From positions 1 to 64,000 of the forward strand of contig NZ_JABCPZ010000025.1 of assembly GCF_013283785.1 (NCBI RefSeq): DNA of 64,000 bases, in the 5' to 3' direction. Shown piece after piece: positions 26,424 to 35,477 of the stretch (within the stretch, counting starts at the first letter, position 1; every line of letters starts with the position of its first letter). The notes under the pieces were generated by a model that saw only the letters and a list, made by a program, of their open reading frames with translations, ran no database searches and was not told where the DNA came from. The DNA is from Nonomuraea antri. GTDB lineage: Bacteria > Actinomycetota > Actinomycetes > Streptosporangiales > Streptosporangiaceae. The position numbers and the translations under genes were made by a program.

Positions 26424-27578
26424 ATGGCCCCCAGACTTCACGGCGGCGACCTGTCACGGCTCAGGCAGCTCAACGCCCTGACCGCGATCGCGACCCTGCG
26501 TGCCGCCGGGCCCCTGACGCTGTCGGCCCTGGCCGAGCGGACCGGGCTGTCGCGCTCCTCGACGAAAGAGGTCGTGTACGAGCTGATGGCGCTCGGCTGG
26601 GTGGAGGAAACCCCGCCCGAGCAGGGCACGATCGGCCGACCGGCCCGGCGCTACCGGTTCCGCGCCGGGAGCGGCTACCTGGTCGGGCTCGACATAGGAG
26701 GTCACAACATCCGGGCCGCCCTGGCCGATCTGAACGGCGTCATCCTCGCCGAGAACCGCCAGCCCGTACAACCCGAAACCCCCCTCGACGAGCGGCTGGC
26801 CGCGATCGAGCGCGCGGTCGCGAGCTGCCTGGCGCTGGGCGGCAAGACCATCGAGGACGTCTGGATCCTCGCCGCGGGCACGATCGGCGTGATCACCCCC
26901 GAGGGGCGCATCCTGTACTGCGCCGCCATTCCGGCCTGGACCGGGTTCGACCTGGCCGGGCACTTGCGCCGGATGTTCCCCTGCGAGGTGCTCGTCGAGA
27001 ACGACAGCCGCCTGGCCGCCAGGGCCGAGGCGGTGCGCGGGGCCGCCCGCGGCGTCGACGATGCGGTGTTCTTGCACGTCGGACGCCGGATGGGCGCGGC
27101 GCTCATCATCGGCGGCAAGGTTCACCGCGGCTACAGCGCGGCGTCCGGCGAGATCGCCATGCTGCCGCAGGCGCAGTTGTTCGACGCGTCCGAGCACCTG
27201 CAGACCTGCTCGATCATCCCCGAGGGCACCCCGCCCGCGGACGCCGCCGGCCACACCCTGGCCGCCGCCCGCGCGGGCGACCCGGTGGCGTGTGCGGCGG
27301 TCGAACGGTACGTCGACGACCTGGCCGTCGGCACCAGCGCGATGGTGCTGCTCCTCGACCCGGAGGTCGTCGTGCTGGGCGGCGGGTTCTCCCGGTCGGC
27401 CGACGTGCTGCTGCCGCCGCTGCGCGCGCGCCTGGAACGCGCCTGCATCCGCCTGCCGGCCCTGCGTGCCTCGACGCTGGGCGACGAGTGCGTGGTCACC
27501 GGCGCCATCGACTACGCCGTCGCGCACCTCGACGACCAGCACTTCACCCCGGACGCCCCCTTGCCCACGCCCCGCTGA
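26424..27578 (+). CDS. ROK-family transcriptional regulator (no zinc motif)
   Basis: This 384-residue regulator is divergent from the GH20 operon. It has an N-terminal winged helix (SRLRQLNALTAIATLRAAGP, then TGLSRSSTKEVVYELMALGW) and a ROK fold with LVGLDIGGHNIRAALAD and VENDSRLAARAEA. The CxCGxxGC zinc site expected after SGEIAMLP is absent, replaced by QAQLFDASEHLQTCS, which is unusual for ROK proteins. The C-terminal VVLGGGFSRSADVL stretch is normal. Start ATG 26424 follows TTAGGA. It probably represses the GH20-transporter operon and senses an amino sugar or its phosphate. Confidence 0.85.
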   Translation: MAPRLHGGDLSRLRQLNALTAIATLRAAGPLTLSALAERTGLSRSSTKEVVYELMALGWVEETPPEQGTIGRPARRYRFRAGSGYLVGLDIGGHNIRAALADLNGVILAENRQPVQPETPLDERLAAIERAVASCLALGGKTIEDVWILAAGTIGVITPEGRILYCAAIPAWTGFDLAGHLRRMFPCEVLVENDSRLAARAEAVRGAARGVDDAVFLHVGRRMGAALIIGGKVHRGYSAASGEIAMLPQAQLFDASEHLQTCSIIPEGTPPADAAGHTLAAARAGDPVACAAVERYVDDLAVGTSAMVLLLDPEVVVLGGGFSRSADVLLPPLRARLERACIRLPALRASTLGDECVVTGAIDYAVAHLDDQHFTPDAPLPTPR

Positions 27579-28131
27579 CCCGGGACGTTTCCGTCGACGT
27601 ACGACGTGAGAGGGCGTTTGATTTGTAGGAGTGCGTCCCTCGCCAGGTTGGGGCGGGTGCCCTCGGCCTGGCCGAGGACCTGGATGCCGGCCTGGTTCTC
27701 CGAGACGGAGGCGGCGCAGACGACCACGGCGAGGATCGGTGCACCTGCCGAAACTGCATCCGTGCAGTTCAAGCGGCGTGTGATCCGCATCGGGCGCATC
27801 CCTCCCACGTCGGCCATCACGAACCCACAAGTTCAGTCGCAGGAAACAGGCGTGAGCCCAGAGCTCCGTGTTCGAGCCGCGGGCCCGCGCGACTTCGTGA
27901 CTATGAGCGGCAACCGGCCAATAGTGAGTGCCATCTCCACCTGGACAGCGATCACCTTGATGACCCGGCGGCTTACTCGCAGGCCACTACGGCGCCATCT
28001 CCTGCCCCCAGGCGGCCCGGAAGCACACGACTTCACGGGACAGCTTCGACGGCGTGCGGGAACGACAGCCCGGAGGCTGACGGTGACGACTTCGAGGACG
28101 GAGTCCGTCACGCCCATGCCCGCGGTGCCTC
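27579..28131. other. Gene-free stretch with a short IS5-like tail
   Basis: No convincing gene occurs in these 550 bases. At about 27945-27990 a plus frame reads STWTAITLMTRRLTRRPL, like the extreme C-terminus of IS5-type transposases (WAxITLMTRRLTRR). This is probably a scar. The rest shows no coding bias. Confidence 0.35.
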
Positions 28132-28722
28132 ATGTCATCGTCAGAGGTTGACGGGCACTGGGTTAGGTTGGCCGGGGTGAGGACATATGAGGATCTGCCT
28201 GCTGCACTGGTGACCGAGCGGCTGCGGTTGCGGCGGTGGCTGCCGTCGGACGCCGAGGAGTTCCGCGGGTTGTGGTTCGAGCGGGACCCGCGAGTGCCGG
28301 CGGCCCGGCGGATCGACGCCGAGGGACGGCCCACGGTCGAGGACATCCGCGGCTGGCTCCTCGACAATCCGCTGACGGCGGCTCCTGGGCTCGGGTTGCT
28401 GGCCATGGAGTTGCGCGACACCGGTGAGTTCATCGGGTATTGCGGATTGACCGTCGGCCAGGGAACGTTCGACGAACCTGAGCTCGCGTACGAGCTGGCA
28501 CAACGAGCTCACGGCCATGGATACGCGACAGAAGCCGCCCGCGCGGTCCTGGAAGCCGCGATTCGAACTGGACGTCGCCGACTCTGGGCCACTGTGCGGG
28601 AGTGGAACACACCCTCGTTCCGCGTCCTCGAGAAACTCGGCTTCCACCGGAGCGACCGCATCGACGAGGACGCCGAACACGGCAACTCGATCTGGATGAC
28701 GCGCGCACTCGACCCGAGGTAG
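28132..28722 (+). CDS. GNAT N-acetyltransferase (RimJ/RimL type)
   Basis: This protein of about 196 residues transfers acetyl from acetyl-CoA to an amino group. It has the N-terminal ALVTERLRLRRWLPSDAEEF strand-helix, the acetyl-CoA loop region AQRAHGHGYATEAARAVLE and the C-terminal NTPSFRVLEKLGFHRS motif typical of RimJ/RimL relatives. GTG 28177, 15 codons in, is an equally good start since the family usually begins just before the LVTERLRLR strand. The substrate is unknown; members modify proteins, antibiotics or small amines. It stands alone between IS debris. Confidence 0.85.
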   Translation: MSSSEVDGHWVRLAGVRTYEDLPAALVTERLRLRRWLPSDAEEFRGLWFERDPRVPAARRIDAEGRPTVEDIRGWLLDNPLTAAPGLGLLAMELRDTGEFIGYCGLTVGQGTFDEPELAYELAQRAHGHGYATEAARAVLEAAIRTGRRRLWATVREWNTPSFRVLEKLGFHRSDRIDEDAEHGNSIWMTRALDPR

Positions 28723-28785
28723 AGACACGAGCACCAGCCACCGGATGATCCTGTTGTCACCCGGCGGTCGTCGATGGCACCTGCT

Positions 28786-29357
28786 TCACCGGGCGGACCG
28801 CCGTGACCCGCTCCACAGTCCGTAGATCGTCTGGCGGCATCCGTACCGCTCCGGCACATCGCGCCACGGAGCACCCACCCGCACCTGCGTTCCGGTGATC
28901 TCGAACAGCCGGGCGGGTGCGTCGTGCACGGCCGCCAGGTGCAGGCTGCGCCGCTGCTCGCGGCAGCGGCGGTGACAGGCCAGCAGCACCTGCAGTCCCG
29001 AGCTGTCCAGGAACGTCAGCTCCTACAGGTCCAGCACCACGTGGTCATCCGGGCGCCGCACCTGCTGCAGTTCGTCGGCGAGCTGGCTGCCGCAGATGCG
29101 TCCAGCGGGTGCCCGGCCGTCAGTCGGCCGCCGGCATCGAGGACCTCCACGATGACGCCGTCCTCGTGGCCGCGGGCGGTGACCAGGCCGGCCTGGCCGC
29201 CGTGGTCGACCGCGTTGGTGACGGCCTCGTTGACCGCCAATGCCAGGCCGTCGGCGCGTTCGCCGGGTAGCCCGCAGTGGGTGGCGTGGATGCGCACCAG
29301 GTCCCGGAGGTGGCCGAGGTCGATCGGGCGGTGCAACTCGAAGTCCACCCGTCTCAT
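28786..29357 (-). pseudogene. Chimeric pseudogene: anti-sigma ATPase head, STAS tail, IS5 scar
   Basis: Reading on the minus strand from ATG 29357, the first 80-odd residues match the intact RsbW-like protein at 38.4 kb (MRRVDFELHRPIDLGHLRDL, N-box EAVTNAVDHGG, AGGRLTAGHP). The frame then jumps into the second half of a STAS protein in another frame (QLADELQQVRRPDDHVVLDL, in-frame TAG, ELTFLDSSGLQVLLACHRRC). This matches the STAS gene at 38.9 kb. After ITGTQ it passes into VRVGAPWRDVPERYG, the N-terminal region of an IS5-type transposase. A deletion between adjacent anti-sigma and STAS genes plus a transposon event explains it. No function is expected. Confidence 0.8.
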
Positions 29358-29516
29358 GCTGGCGGCAAGCGTGCAGCTTCACCGCGAGGGCGATCATGGT
29401 GGTCTTTGTGGCTTCCCGAGCGAGACGGTCCGGAAAAGGTGGCGGTGGACGGTAAGAAAGCCGTCCGCCGGACCACATGTTCCCAGGACCACGTGCTCTC
29501 AACCGAAGGAACCGGC

Positions 29517-30056
29517 TTGCCCAATCCCCAGGAGCGCTTCACCGCGCTCTACAACACCTACCAGGCGCGGGTGTACGGCTATGCGGTGAGCAGGGCCGGG
29601 CACCACCTGGCGGAGGAAGTCGTCAGCGAGACCTTCCTGGTGGCCTGGCGGCGGCTCGACGACATCCCCGAGCAAGCGCAGGTGCAATGGCTCTTCCGGG
29701 TCGCCAGGAACGTCCTGCGGGACAATTTCCGGCAGGCCGCGCGCCGCGAATCCCTGGAAGCCGACCTGCGGACGTGGATGGAACATGCCGCCGCCGACTC
29801 GGGGGAACAGGCCACGGAACGACTCACCGTGCTTCGCGCCCTCGCCACGCTCTCCGAGGACGACAAAGAGGTCCTCACCCTCACCACCTGGCACGGCCTG
29901 TCCGCAGCCGAGGCGGCCGGAGTACTGGGCTGTACGAAGGCCACGTTCTTCGTCCGGCTGCATCGCGCCCGTCGCCGGCTGCAGGCCGCGATCGACAACA
30001 CCGGCACCGGCGTGCCGTCCAAGCCCGTGAACATGTCCGGAAGGAACGTTCGATGA
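29517..30056 (+). CDS. ECF-type RNA polymerase sigma factor
   Basis: This 179-residue sigma factor has region 2 (ERFTALYNTYQARVYGYAVSR, then AEEVVSETFLVAWRRLDDIP, residues about 8-60) and region 4 (LATLSEDDKEVLTLTTWHGL, SAAEAAGVLGCTKATFFVRL, about 105-160). TTG 29517 is chosen because GAAGGA ends six bases before it and region 2 follows directly. GTG codons upstream have no ribosome site. ATGA overlap couples it to the next gene, whose product probably acts with it as a membrane partner. Its target promoters are unknown. Confidence 0.88.
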   Translation: MPNPQERFTALYNTYQARVYGYAVSRAGHHLAEEVVSETFLVAWRRLDDIPEQAQVQWLFRVARNVLRDNFRQAARRESLEADLRTWMEHAAADSGEQATERLTVLRALATLSEDDKEVLTLTTWHGLSAAEAAGVLGCTKATFFVRLHRARRRLQAAIDNTGTGVPSKPVNMSGRNVR

Positions 30057-31132
30057 GCCGCAAACCCGATGCGATGCGACTGCTCACCATGGCTCGCCCG
30101 GACTCGCTGGACCGGGGATCCCGCCGCTCCGCCGACGACCTGCTCGTCGAAGCCGCCGGTGACTCCGGCGCCGCCGCGGCCCCGCCTCGGCGCCGGATGA
30201 CGGTGGTGACCGGCATTCGCCTCGCCGCCGTCGCCATGGCCGTCACGGTCGTCACGGTCGTCCTGGTACGGAACACGGGGCCGGAGACCGCGGCGTCCCA
30301 CCCCCTGTCGGCCCGGACCGTCCTGCTCGCCGCGGCGGACCGGATCGAGAACACCGGCGCGGCGACCGGCCGCTACTGGCACAGCGTCGGCCAGAGCATG
30401 GCGCTGGGGCAGGAAGGACGCGCGCCCGCCGGCGTGGAGCCCAAGCTGGTCGACTACCGGGTGAGATGCACGCACGAGGTCTGGATGGCCAGGTCGGAAC
30501 GGAAGCCGAGCTGGCTCGTGGTCACCGCCCAGTCGGGCGAGCCGCTGACCGCGGCCGACGAGGCGATCTGGCGTCAGCAGGGCGCGTACCGGATCGGTGC
30601 CTGTCAGGGGCCCGGCGTCCCCAGCGTGGGCGGGGTGCTGCCGGCGGCTCCGTTCGCCATGCGACTCGACGACGAGAGCGCTCCGGAGGTTTCCTATCCC
30701 CAGGTCGGGCCCGTTCACGTCACCACGGAAGAAGTCATGACCCTGCCGCCGGACCCGGTGCGGCTCAGGTCGGTCCTGGGGGAGTGGGCCCGGCGCGGCG
30801 GCTACCAGGCCGGCGAGGAGTTGCTGTACAGCCAGGCGGCCAGCCTGCTCTCCCAGTTGCCGACCACCCCCCGGGTACGCGCCGCGCTCTATCGCATGCT
30901 CGCGGAACTCCCGAAGGTCAGGAACCTCGGCACCGTCACCGATCCTCTCGGGCGAGCCGGCAGGGGCATCGAACTCGCCGGCTGGCAGCAACTCGTCATC
31001 GAGGAGTCCTCCGGCCGGCTGCTGGCCGTGCAGGAAGGATCGGGCGACGGCACGGGGATGCTGACCTCGTGGACGGCGGTGACCTCGTCCGGCTGGACGG
31101 ACGCCGACCCGCGGCTGCCGGAAACGTCCTAG
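30053..31132 (+). CDS. Membrane-anchored sigma-factor partner (CU044_5270-like family)
   Basis: This 359-residue protein has a cytoplasmic N-terminus of about 50 residues, one transmembrane helix (IRLAAVAMAVTVVTVVLV) and an extracellular domain of about 280 residues. It follows the ECF sigma gene with an ATGA overlap and GGAAGGAACG ribosome site. The layout and the RTVLLAAADRIEN and LPPDPVRLRSVL motifs match the actinomycete CU044_5270 family, always found beside ECF sigma genes and thought to be anti-sigma factors or sensors. No zinc-binding HxxxCxxC motif occurs in the short cytoplasmic part, so this is not a classical ZAS anti-sigma protein. Confidence 0.8.
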   Translation: MSRKPDAMRLLTMARPDSLDRGSRRSADDLLVEAAGDSGAAAAPPRRRMTVVTGIRLAAVAMAVTVVTVVLVRNTGPETAASHPLSARTVLLAAADRIENTGAATGRYWHSVGQSMALGQEGRAPAGVEPKLVDYRVRCTHEVWMARSERKPSWLVVTAQSGEPLTAADEAIWRQQGAYRIGACQGPGVPSVGGVLPAAPFAMRLDDESAPEVSYPQVGPVHVTTEEVMTLPPDPVRLRSVLGEWARRGGYQAGEELLYSQAASLLSQLPTTPRVRAALYRMLAELPKVRNLGTVTDPLGRAGRGIELAGWQQLVIEESSGRLLAVQEGSGDGTGMLTSWTAVTSSGWTDADPRLPETS

Positions 31133-31177
31133 ATGGATGAGTCCAAGGCGTAGTCGCGAGGATGTCCATTCTCGGAT

Positions 31178-32039
31178 GTGACGACCGAACTGGACACCCT
31201 CGCAACCGCACTGCACGTGAGGGGCGATGATCTGCTGAAGAGCGCGCCGGAACCGGCCCTGCGGCGGCCCGGGGTGGGGATCGCTCCGCGGTTGAGTGAC
31301 GCCGAGCTGGTGACGCTGGCGGTGCTGTCGGCGTTGCTGGGCCATCACCGCGAGCGCCGCTGGCTGCGCTGTGCACACGCCGAACTGCGCGGCATGTTCC
31401 CCTGCCTGCCTGCCTGTCTGCCTGCTTGCCGCAGCAGTCGGGCTACGACGGCAAGCGGCTGCGCAAGTCGATCGCCCTGGTCATGGCGGTGATCCGGGTC
31501 CTGGCCTGCGACACCTCGCTGTGGAGCGACGATGTCTGGGTGGCCGATTCCACGCCGGTGGAATGCGGCCGCTCGGTGGAGACCACGCGGCGCAGCGCAC
31601 TGGCCGGATGGGGCGACTGGGCGGGCTGCCGGTGCTGTTCGCGCTGAGCGGTGCCAAGACTGATGAGCGTGAGGTGCTGCTGGGCATGCTGGATGGCGCA
31701 CCCCGGGGTGCTGGCCGAGCATCCCGATCAGACGCTCATCGCCGACCGGCCGCGCCTTTGAGGGGAGTTGGCCCGGAGCGGGGTGCGGCTGCTGCGCCCG
31801 GCCCGGACCGGCGAGGCCGAGCGGGCCGGCACGCATCTGTTCAAGCCGTTACGCCAGATCATCGAGTCGGTCAATCAGACCTTCAAGGGCCGGCTCGATC
31901 TCGAACGACATGGCAGCCGGACCCAGCCGGGGTCATCGTGCGCGTCATGGTCAAGGTTCTGGCCCTGACCGCGGCCATCTGGCATAACAACCACATCGGC
32001 CGGCCGATCAAGAGGTCTCTCACCCGCTACGGTCACTGA
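31178..32039 (+). mobile_element. Decayed IS982-family transposase
   Basis: Successive plus frames carry IS982-type pieces in order. The first piece is the N-terminal PRLSDAELVTLAVLSALLGH from GTG 31178. KRLRKSIALVMAVIRVLACD and VWVADSTPVECGRSVETTRR (first catalytic Asp) follow, then GLPVLFALSGAKTDEREVLL, ERAGTHLFKPLRQIIESVNQ and the end ALTAAIWHNNHIGRPIKRSL. At least three frameshifts and missing segments kill it. The first frameshift lies in a CCTG-type tetranucleotide run at 31401-31430. I could not find clear terminal inverted repeats. Confidence 0.85.
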
Positions 32040-32185
32040 TCACGCTGCATGGCAGTACGAGGCGGCCCGTGAGCCGGGGCCGGTGTCACCTCCGTCGACA
32101 CCGGCCGGACAGTCTCTCGCAGGTCAGCTCGTGACTTCGCCGGACAGAGGGGAGACCATGTCGAAGAGAAAGACGGGGGGCAAGC

Positions 32186-32956
32186 TTGAAGCGGAACTCC
32201 ACAGACACCGACCAGGCGTTCGCCGGCTCAGGCGAGACGATCCGAAGCGCGATTCAGCGCATCGTCATGACACGGACGCGCTGCTGGTTGATCGCGGTCA
32301 CTCTGCTGGCGGGCCTGGCAGCCGGTGTCATGACGACTGCGGGAGTCCCAGCTGCCGACCTCACGTTCGCCATACTCTCGGAACCAGTGCAGAGCCTCAT
32401 GTCAGTCACAGTGCCGTTCCTCGGCGTCCTGCTGGTCGGCGACCTGAGGCGAACCGTCGGCCCGGCCTGGATCATGCCCAGCCTCCTGGCGGCGATCCTG
32501 CTGGCTGCAGCCATCGGCCTCTTCGGGGTCCTGGTCAGCGCTGTCGCACTCGCGATCACTTCGCCAGGCAGCGCCCCCGGTCCATGGCTCAACGCCGGAA
32601 CCATCGCGGTGGGCGGCGTGCTGGTGCAGATCGTCGCTCAACTGGTGGGCACCGGTCTGGGGCTGTTGCTGCGCTCACCTGTCGTCGCGTCGCTCGCCAC
32701 CATCGTGCTGCCGCTGGGCCTGTGGCTGGTACTGGGCGGAGTGGAGATCCTCCGTCCCGCCCAGGCCTGGCTCACGCCGTACTCCTCGGTACGGAATCTG
32801 CTCTCCGGCCAGATGAGCGTGATGACGTGGACGCAGTGGCTCGCCGTCGTTCTGATCTGGTGCGTCGGCTTGAACGTCATGGGCGCGGTGCGGCTCAAGC
32901 GGTCGAGGTCAGGACACGCTCTAGCATCAGAAGGCTCGCACGATTCCGAACGCTGA
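32186..32956 (+). CDS. Orphan ABC-2-like membrane permease
   Basis: This 256-residue protein has about six hydrophobic segments (starting near CWLIAVTLLAGLAAGVMTTA), the LVGDLRRTVGPAWIMPS cytoplasmic loop and a short charged tail, as in ABC-2 export permeases. No ATPase gene is adjacent, and IS relics lie on both sides. The start is uncertain. TTG 32186 opens this frame after a GGGGGG run. The only strong ribosome site (AGAGGGGAGACC before ATG 32158) leads into a different frame, suggesting a lost base near 32160-32185. It may be a remnant of a two-gene exporter. Confidence 0.55.
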   Translation: MKRNSTDTDQAFAGSGETIRSAIQRIVMTRTRCWLIAVTLLAGLAAGVMTTAGVPAADLTFAILSEPVQSLMSVTVPFLGVLLVGDLRRTVGPAWIMPSLLAAILLAAAIGLFGVLVSAVALAITSPGSAPGPWLNAGTIAVGGVLVQIVAQLVGTGLGLLLRSPVVASLATIVLPLGLWLVLGGVEILRPAQAWLTPYSSVRNLLSGQMSVMTWTQWLAVVLIWCVGLNVMGAVRLKRSRSGHALASEGSHDSER

Positions 32957-33239
32957 AGGTCGACCAACCTGCTACCGACACGAAGTCGCTCTCGAAGCGT
33001 GATCAGGCAGGTCTTTGCAGAGAAGCCACATCCGAGGACCTTGGCGGGCAAACCGACCTGCCGACGCGGTGGGCCGATTACGCATCGCCATAGGTATCCC
33101 CAGATAGACGCATTGCCCCGGCCGCAGCCCCGGTGTTGCCGAGGAGTGTGCCGAAGGCGCGGGGTCTGGTTTCCTGGGCCGCCGGCGTTCCGGACGAGAC
33201 CGCTTTCGCCGCAAGTCCGCCCTGGCCACGGCACGATGG

Positions 33240-33800
33240 TCCTGGCCGTGCCGCACGCGGGCGGGCAAGCAGCCTGGACAACGGGCGACGAGGTCCACGG
33301 CCAGGACCCGCGCCTGCGTGTCGCCCGGCAAGCATGCCGGATGGGCTACGTGCCGGCCATCGCCGGCAACCGGCGCGTCGAACCGGAGGGCGCTGTCCTG
33401 AGCGCGGCCGAGGTCACGGCACAGGTGGCCGACCGCACTGGCACCGCTACCACGCCGGTCAGGGGGCCACGGGATCGCGCTGGTATATCTGGGCCCGCAT
33501 CGACCAAGGCGATCCCGATGGCTATCGGTGGCCGCTGATCCGGCGCAACTTGACCACCGGCCTTCTGCCGCTGCTACGCTCCCGGCCGGCGGCCGCTGAT
33601 GACTCTGGTCAAGATCGCCGGCATTCGCTGGGTGGAGGAGTCCTTCAAAGCCGCCAAGGGCCAGGTCTGCCTTGACCACTACCAGGTGCGCGGCTGGAGC
33701 GATGGCACCGGCACATCACCCTGACCCTGCTGGCAACCATCACCGCCGCCCAGCCACCCGGCACCGCCGACGACCGAATCCCGCTGACCCTGCGCAGGTG
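33240..33800 (+). mobile_element. Decayed IS701-family transposase
   Basis: Plus-strand pieces in shifting frames read GGQAAWTTGDEVHGQDPRLR, RQACRMGYVPAIAGNRRVE, RWYIWARIDQGDPDGYRWPL, LVKIAGIRW-VEESFKAAKG (one residue lost) and HYQVRGW. This is the typical order of IS701-type transposases. At least three frameshifts occur and the N-terminal third is missing or unrecognisable (33000-33235 shows nothing clear). Confidence 0.75.
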
Positions 33801-34128
33801 AGTTTCCGCACGAGGCTTCGTGATGTCTTCGCGGCGAAGACGGAAGTGGGGCATCGCCACGATGGCGCACGGATTCCGTTGGGCGCGGGGGAGCGCTCAC
33901 CGCGGGTGTTCCGTCACTCCCGGCGGCTGAGTCGCCGTCGGAGTGGGCCGGCGGTGAATCTCTTTACCCAGAGCTCTGTGGACTCTCCGCCGCCGAGGCC
34001 GGGGCCGTGCGAACCTGAAGGCCGTGGAACTTCTCCGGCTCGCCGTGCTCGTGGGCCTGGCGGTAAAACACCTGTGCCATGGCGCCCCTCCGCCGCCTCA
34101 GCAGGATCTCCCCGTACCCGGGCCGAGG

Positions 34129-35046
34129 GTGAGGCACCCGCGCAGTCACCGGCTGATCATCGCGATGTTCGCGCTGTCCGCGTTGCTCGGTGTGGCTGCC
34201 TGGAACGCGTACCAGACCGCTGCGCCCGCGCCCCTGTACACCAGCTTCGACGGTGACATCGGCGTGCACGTGACCGTGCCGGACGGCGAACGCGCCCTCG
34301 ACCTACTCACGCTGATGGTCGAGGCGGACTCGTGCGCCGAACTCCAGGCGGAGGGGATCGTGCTCGACGAGAAGGATCTGGCGCGGTGCGGGCCGGACAT
34401 GTACAGGTTCATGATGACCGGCGTCGCGGCGAGGGGAGCGCCGCTGTGCTACGGCTTTCGCGTCACCCTCGACGGAGATGCGCGGCTGTCGGAGATGAAA
34501 CTCGACGACCGGCCTCGGCCGGCCACAGCGGTGATCGACGGGAAACTCTGCCGCTCCAGTGCTGATTCCCTGGACCTGGAGCCCGTCCGCATCAGCGGGC
34601 GAGCGAGGAAGCCACTCATGATCTCCCGCGGGTACACGACCATGCTCGCCGCTCCATCGATCATGTACCAGGGCGACGCGGACGCCGACGAGACGCACGT
34701 TTCCTGGCGGCTCGGCCGCATGCCGCTCGACAGCATCGTGGAGTCCGGCACCGAGTACGGCCGCGACAAGTCCGACCCGCTGCTGCTGGCCTGGCACTAC
34801 CCGAGCCCGGAGCCCGTCCCCGAGCCCACGGCGCGCTTCGAGTGGCGGGCTGACCTCGATGAGCCGGCCGGAGCCTCCGACCTGGGCGGATATCTCGCCG
34901 GGCCACACGCTCGGCTCATCTCCATTCCCCGCAAGCAGGCCGCTGAACAGGCTCTGTTCTGGGCCGGGCTGCTGGCAGGCGCCGCCGTGTCGACGCTCAC
35001 CTGGGCGGGAGAACTGCTGCTGGAGAATCGGCGATCAAGACGATAG
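34129..35046 (+). CDS. Unknown double-anchored membrane protein
   Basis: This protein of about 305 residues has an N-terminal membrane helix (LIIAMFALSALLGVAAWNAY), an extracytoplasmic region of about 230 residues with two Cys pairs (CAELQ/RCG and LCYG/LCR), and a C-terminal helix (ALFWAGLLAGAAVSTLTWAG) ending in RRSRR. The GTG at 34129 is a compromise start. The frame is open to a GTG at 34024, but the codon bias there is poorer. I recognise no family. Neighbours give no functional hint. Confidence 0.55.
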   Translation: MRHPRSHRLIIAMFALSALLGVAAWNAYQTAAPAPLYTSFDGDIGVHVTVPDGERALDLLTLMVEADSCAELQAEGIVLDEKDLARCGPDMYRFMMTGVAARGAPLCYGFRVTLDGDARLSEMKLDDRPRPATAVIDGKLCRSSADSLDLEPVRISGRARKPLMISRGYTTMLAAPSIMYQGDADADETHVSWRLGRMPLDSIVESGTEYGRDKSDPLLLAWHYPSPEPVPEPTARFEWRADLDEPAGASDLGGYLAGPHARLISIPRKQAAEQALFWAGLLAGAAVSTLTWAGELLLENRRSRR

Positions 35047-35169
35047 AGCAGGGCGTTTCCGCTCGTCGGAGGCCGCTACCAGGGCGACGGCTCGTAATTC
35101 CCAAGAGGACCGGCTCGCCGGCAGCAGGACGATGGGCACCGATGAAATCCCCTCAAGGCGAAGCGCCCG

Positions 35170-35337
35170 TCACAACGTCCCGCCGCGGAGCAGGAACACC
35201 GCGGCGAGCGCGACGCCCAGGACGGTGGGCGCCCAGAACATGGTGACCAGGCCGCGCCGCAGCGTTCGACGCGCCACGGCCAGAGCCGGCTCCGAAGGAG
35301 GGGCCGGCGACGGCGCGGCGGCCGGCCGAGCGTCCAC
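35170..35337 (-). CDS. Possible small membrane protein
   Basis: A 55-codon minus frame from GTG 35337 ends with RRTLRRGLVTMFWAPTVLGV followed by more hydrophobic residues and LLRGGTL, a plausible single membrane helix. There is no ribosome site, and the stretch 35047-35440 otherwise shows nothing. Treat as tentative. Confidence 0.25.
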   Translation of the reverse strand: MDARPAAAPSPAPPSEPALAVARRTLRRGLVTMFWAPTVLGVALAAVFLLRGGTL

Positions 35338-35477
35338 CGGCAGGCAGGCGGTCAGCGCGCAGCTCTACCTGTCGGCAGACCCGATCATGCCACTCAAACA
35401 CGGCTGGAGAGGCCGATGAGAGTCATTCGAAGGCTATAGTTCAGTTGTTCCGGAAATACGGAAAAACGAGAACTAGG

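Noticed and set aside
27512..27820. Minus-strand frame reading LNCTDAVSAGAPILAVVVCA
   Set aside because: Looked protein-like over about 60 residues but has no ribosome site, overlaps the ROK gene end and matches no family I know.
32158..32185. ATG with strong ribosome site upstream of the orphan permease as a separate gene
   Set aside because: Its frame gives an Arg/His-rich shadow of the permease; noted only as possible evidence of a lost base.
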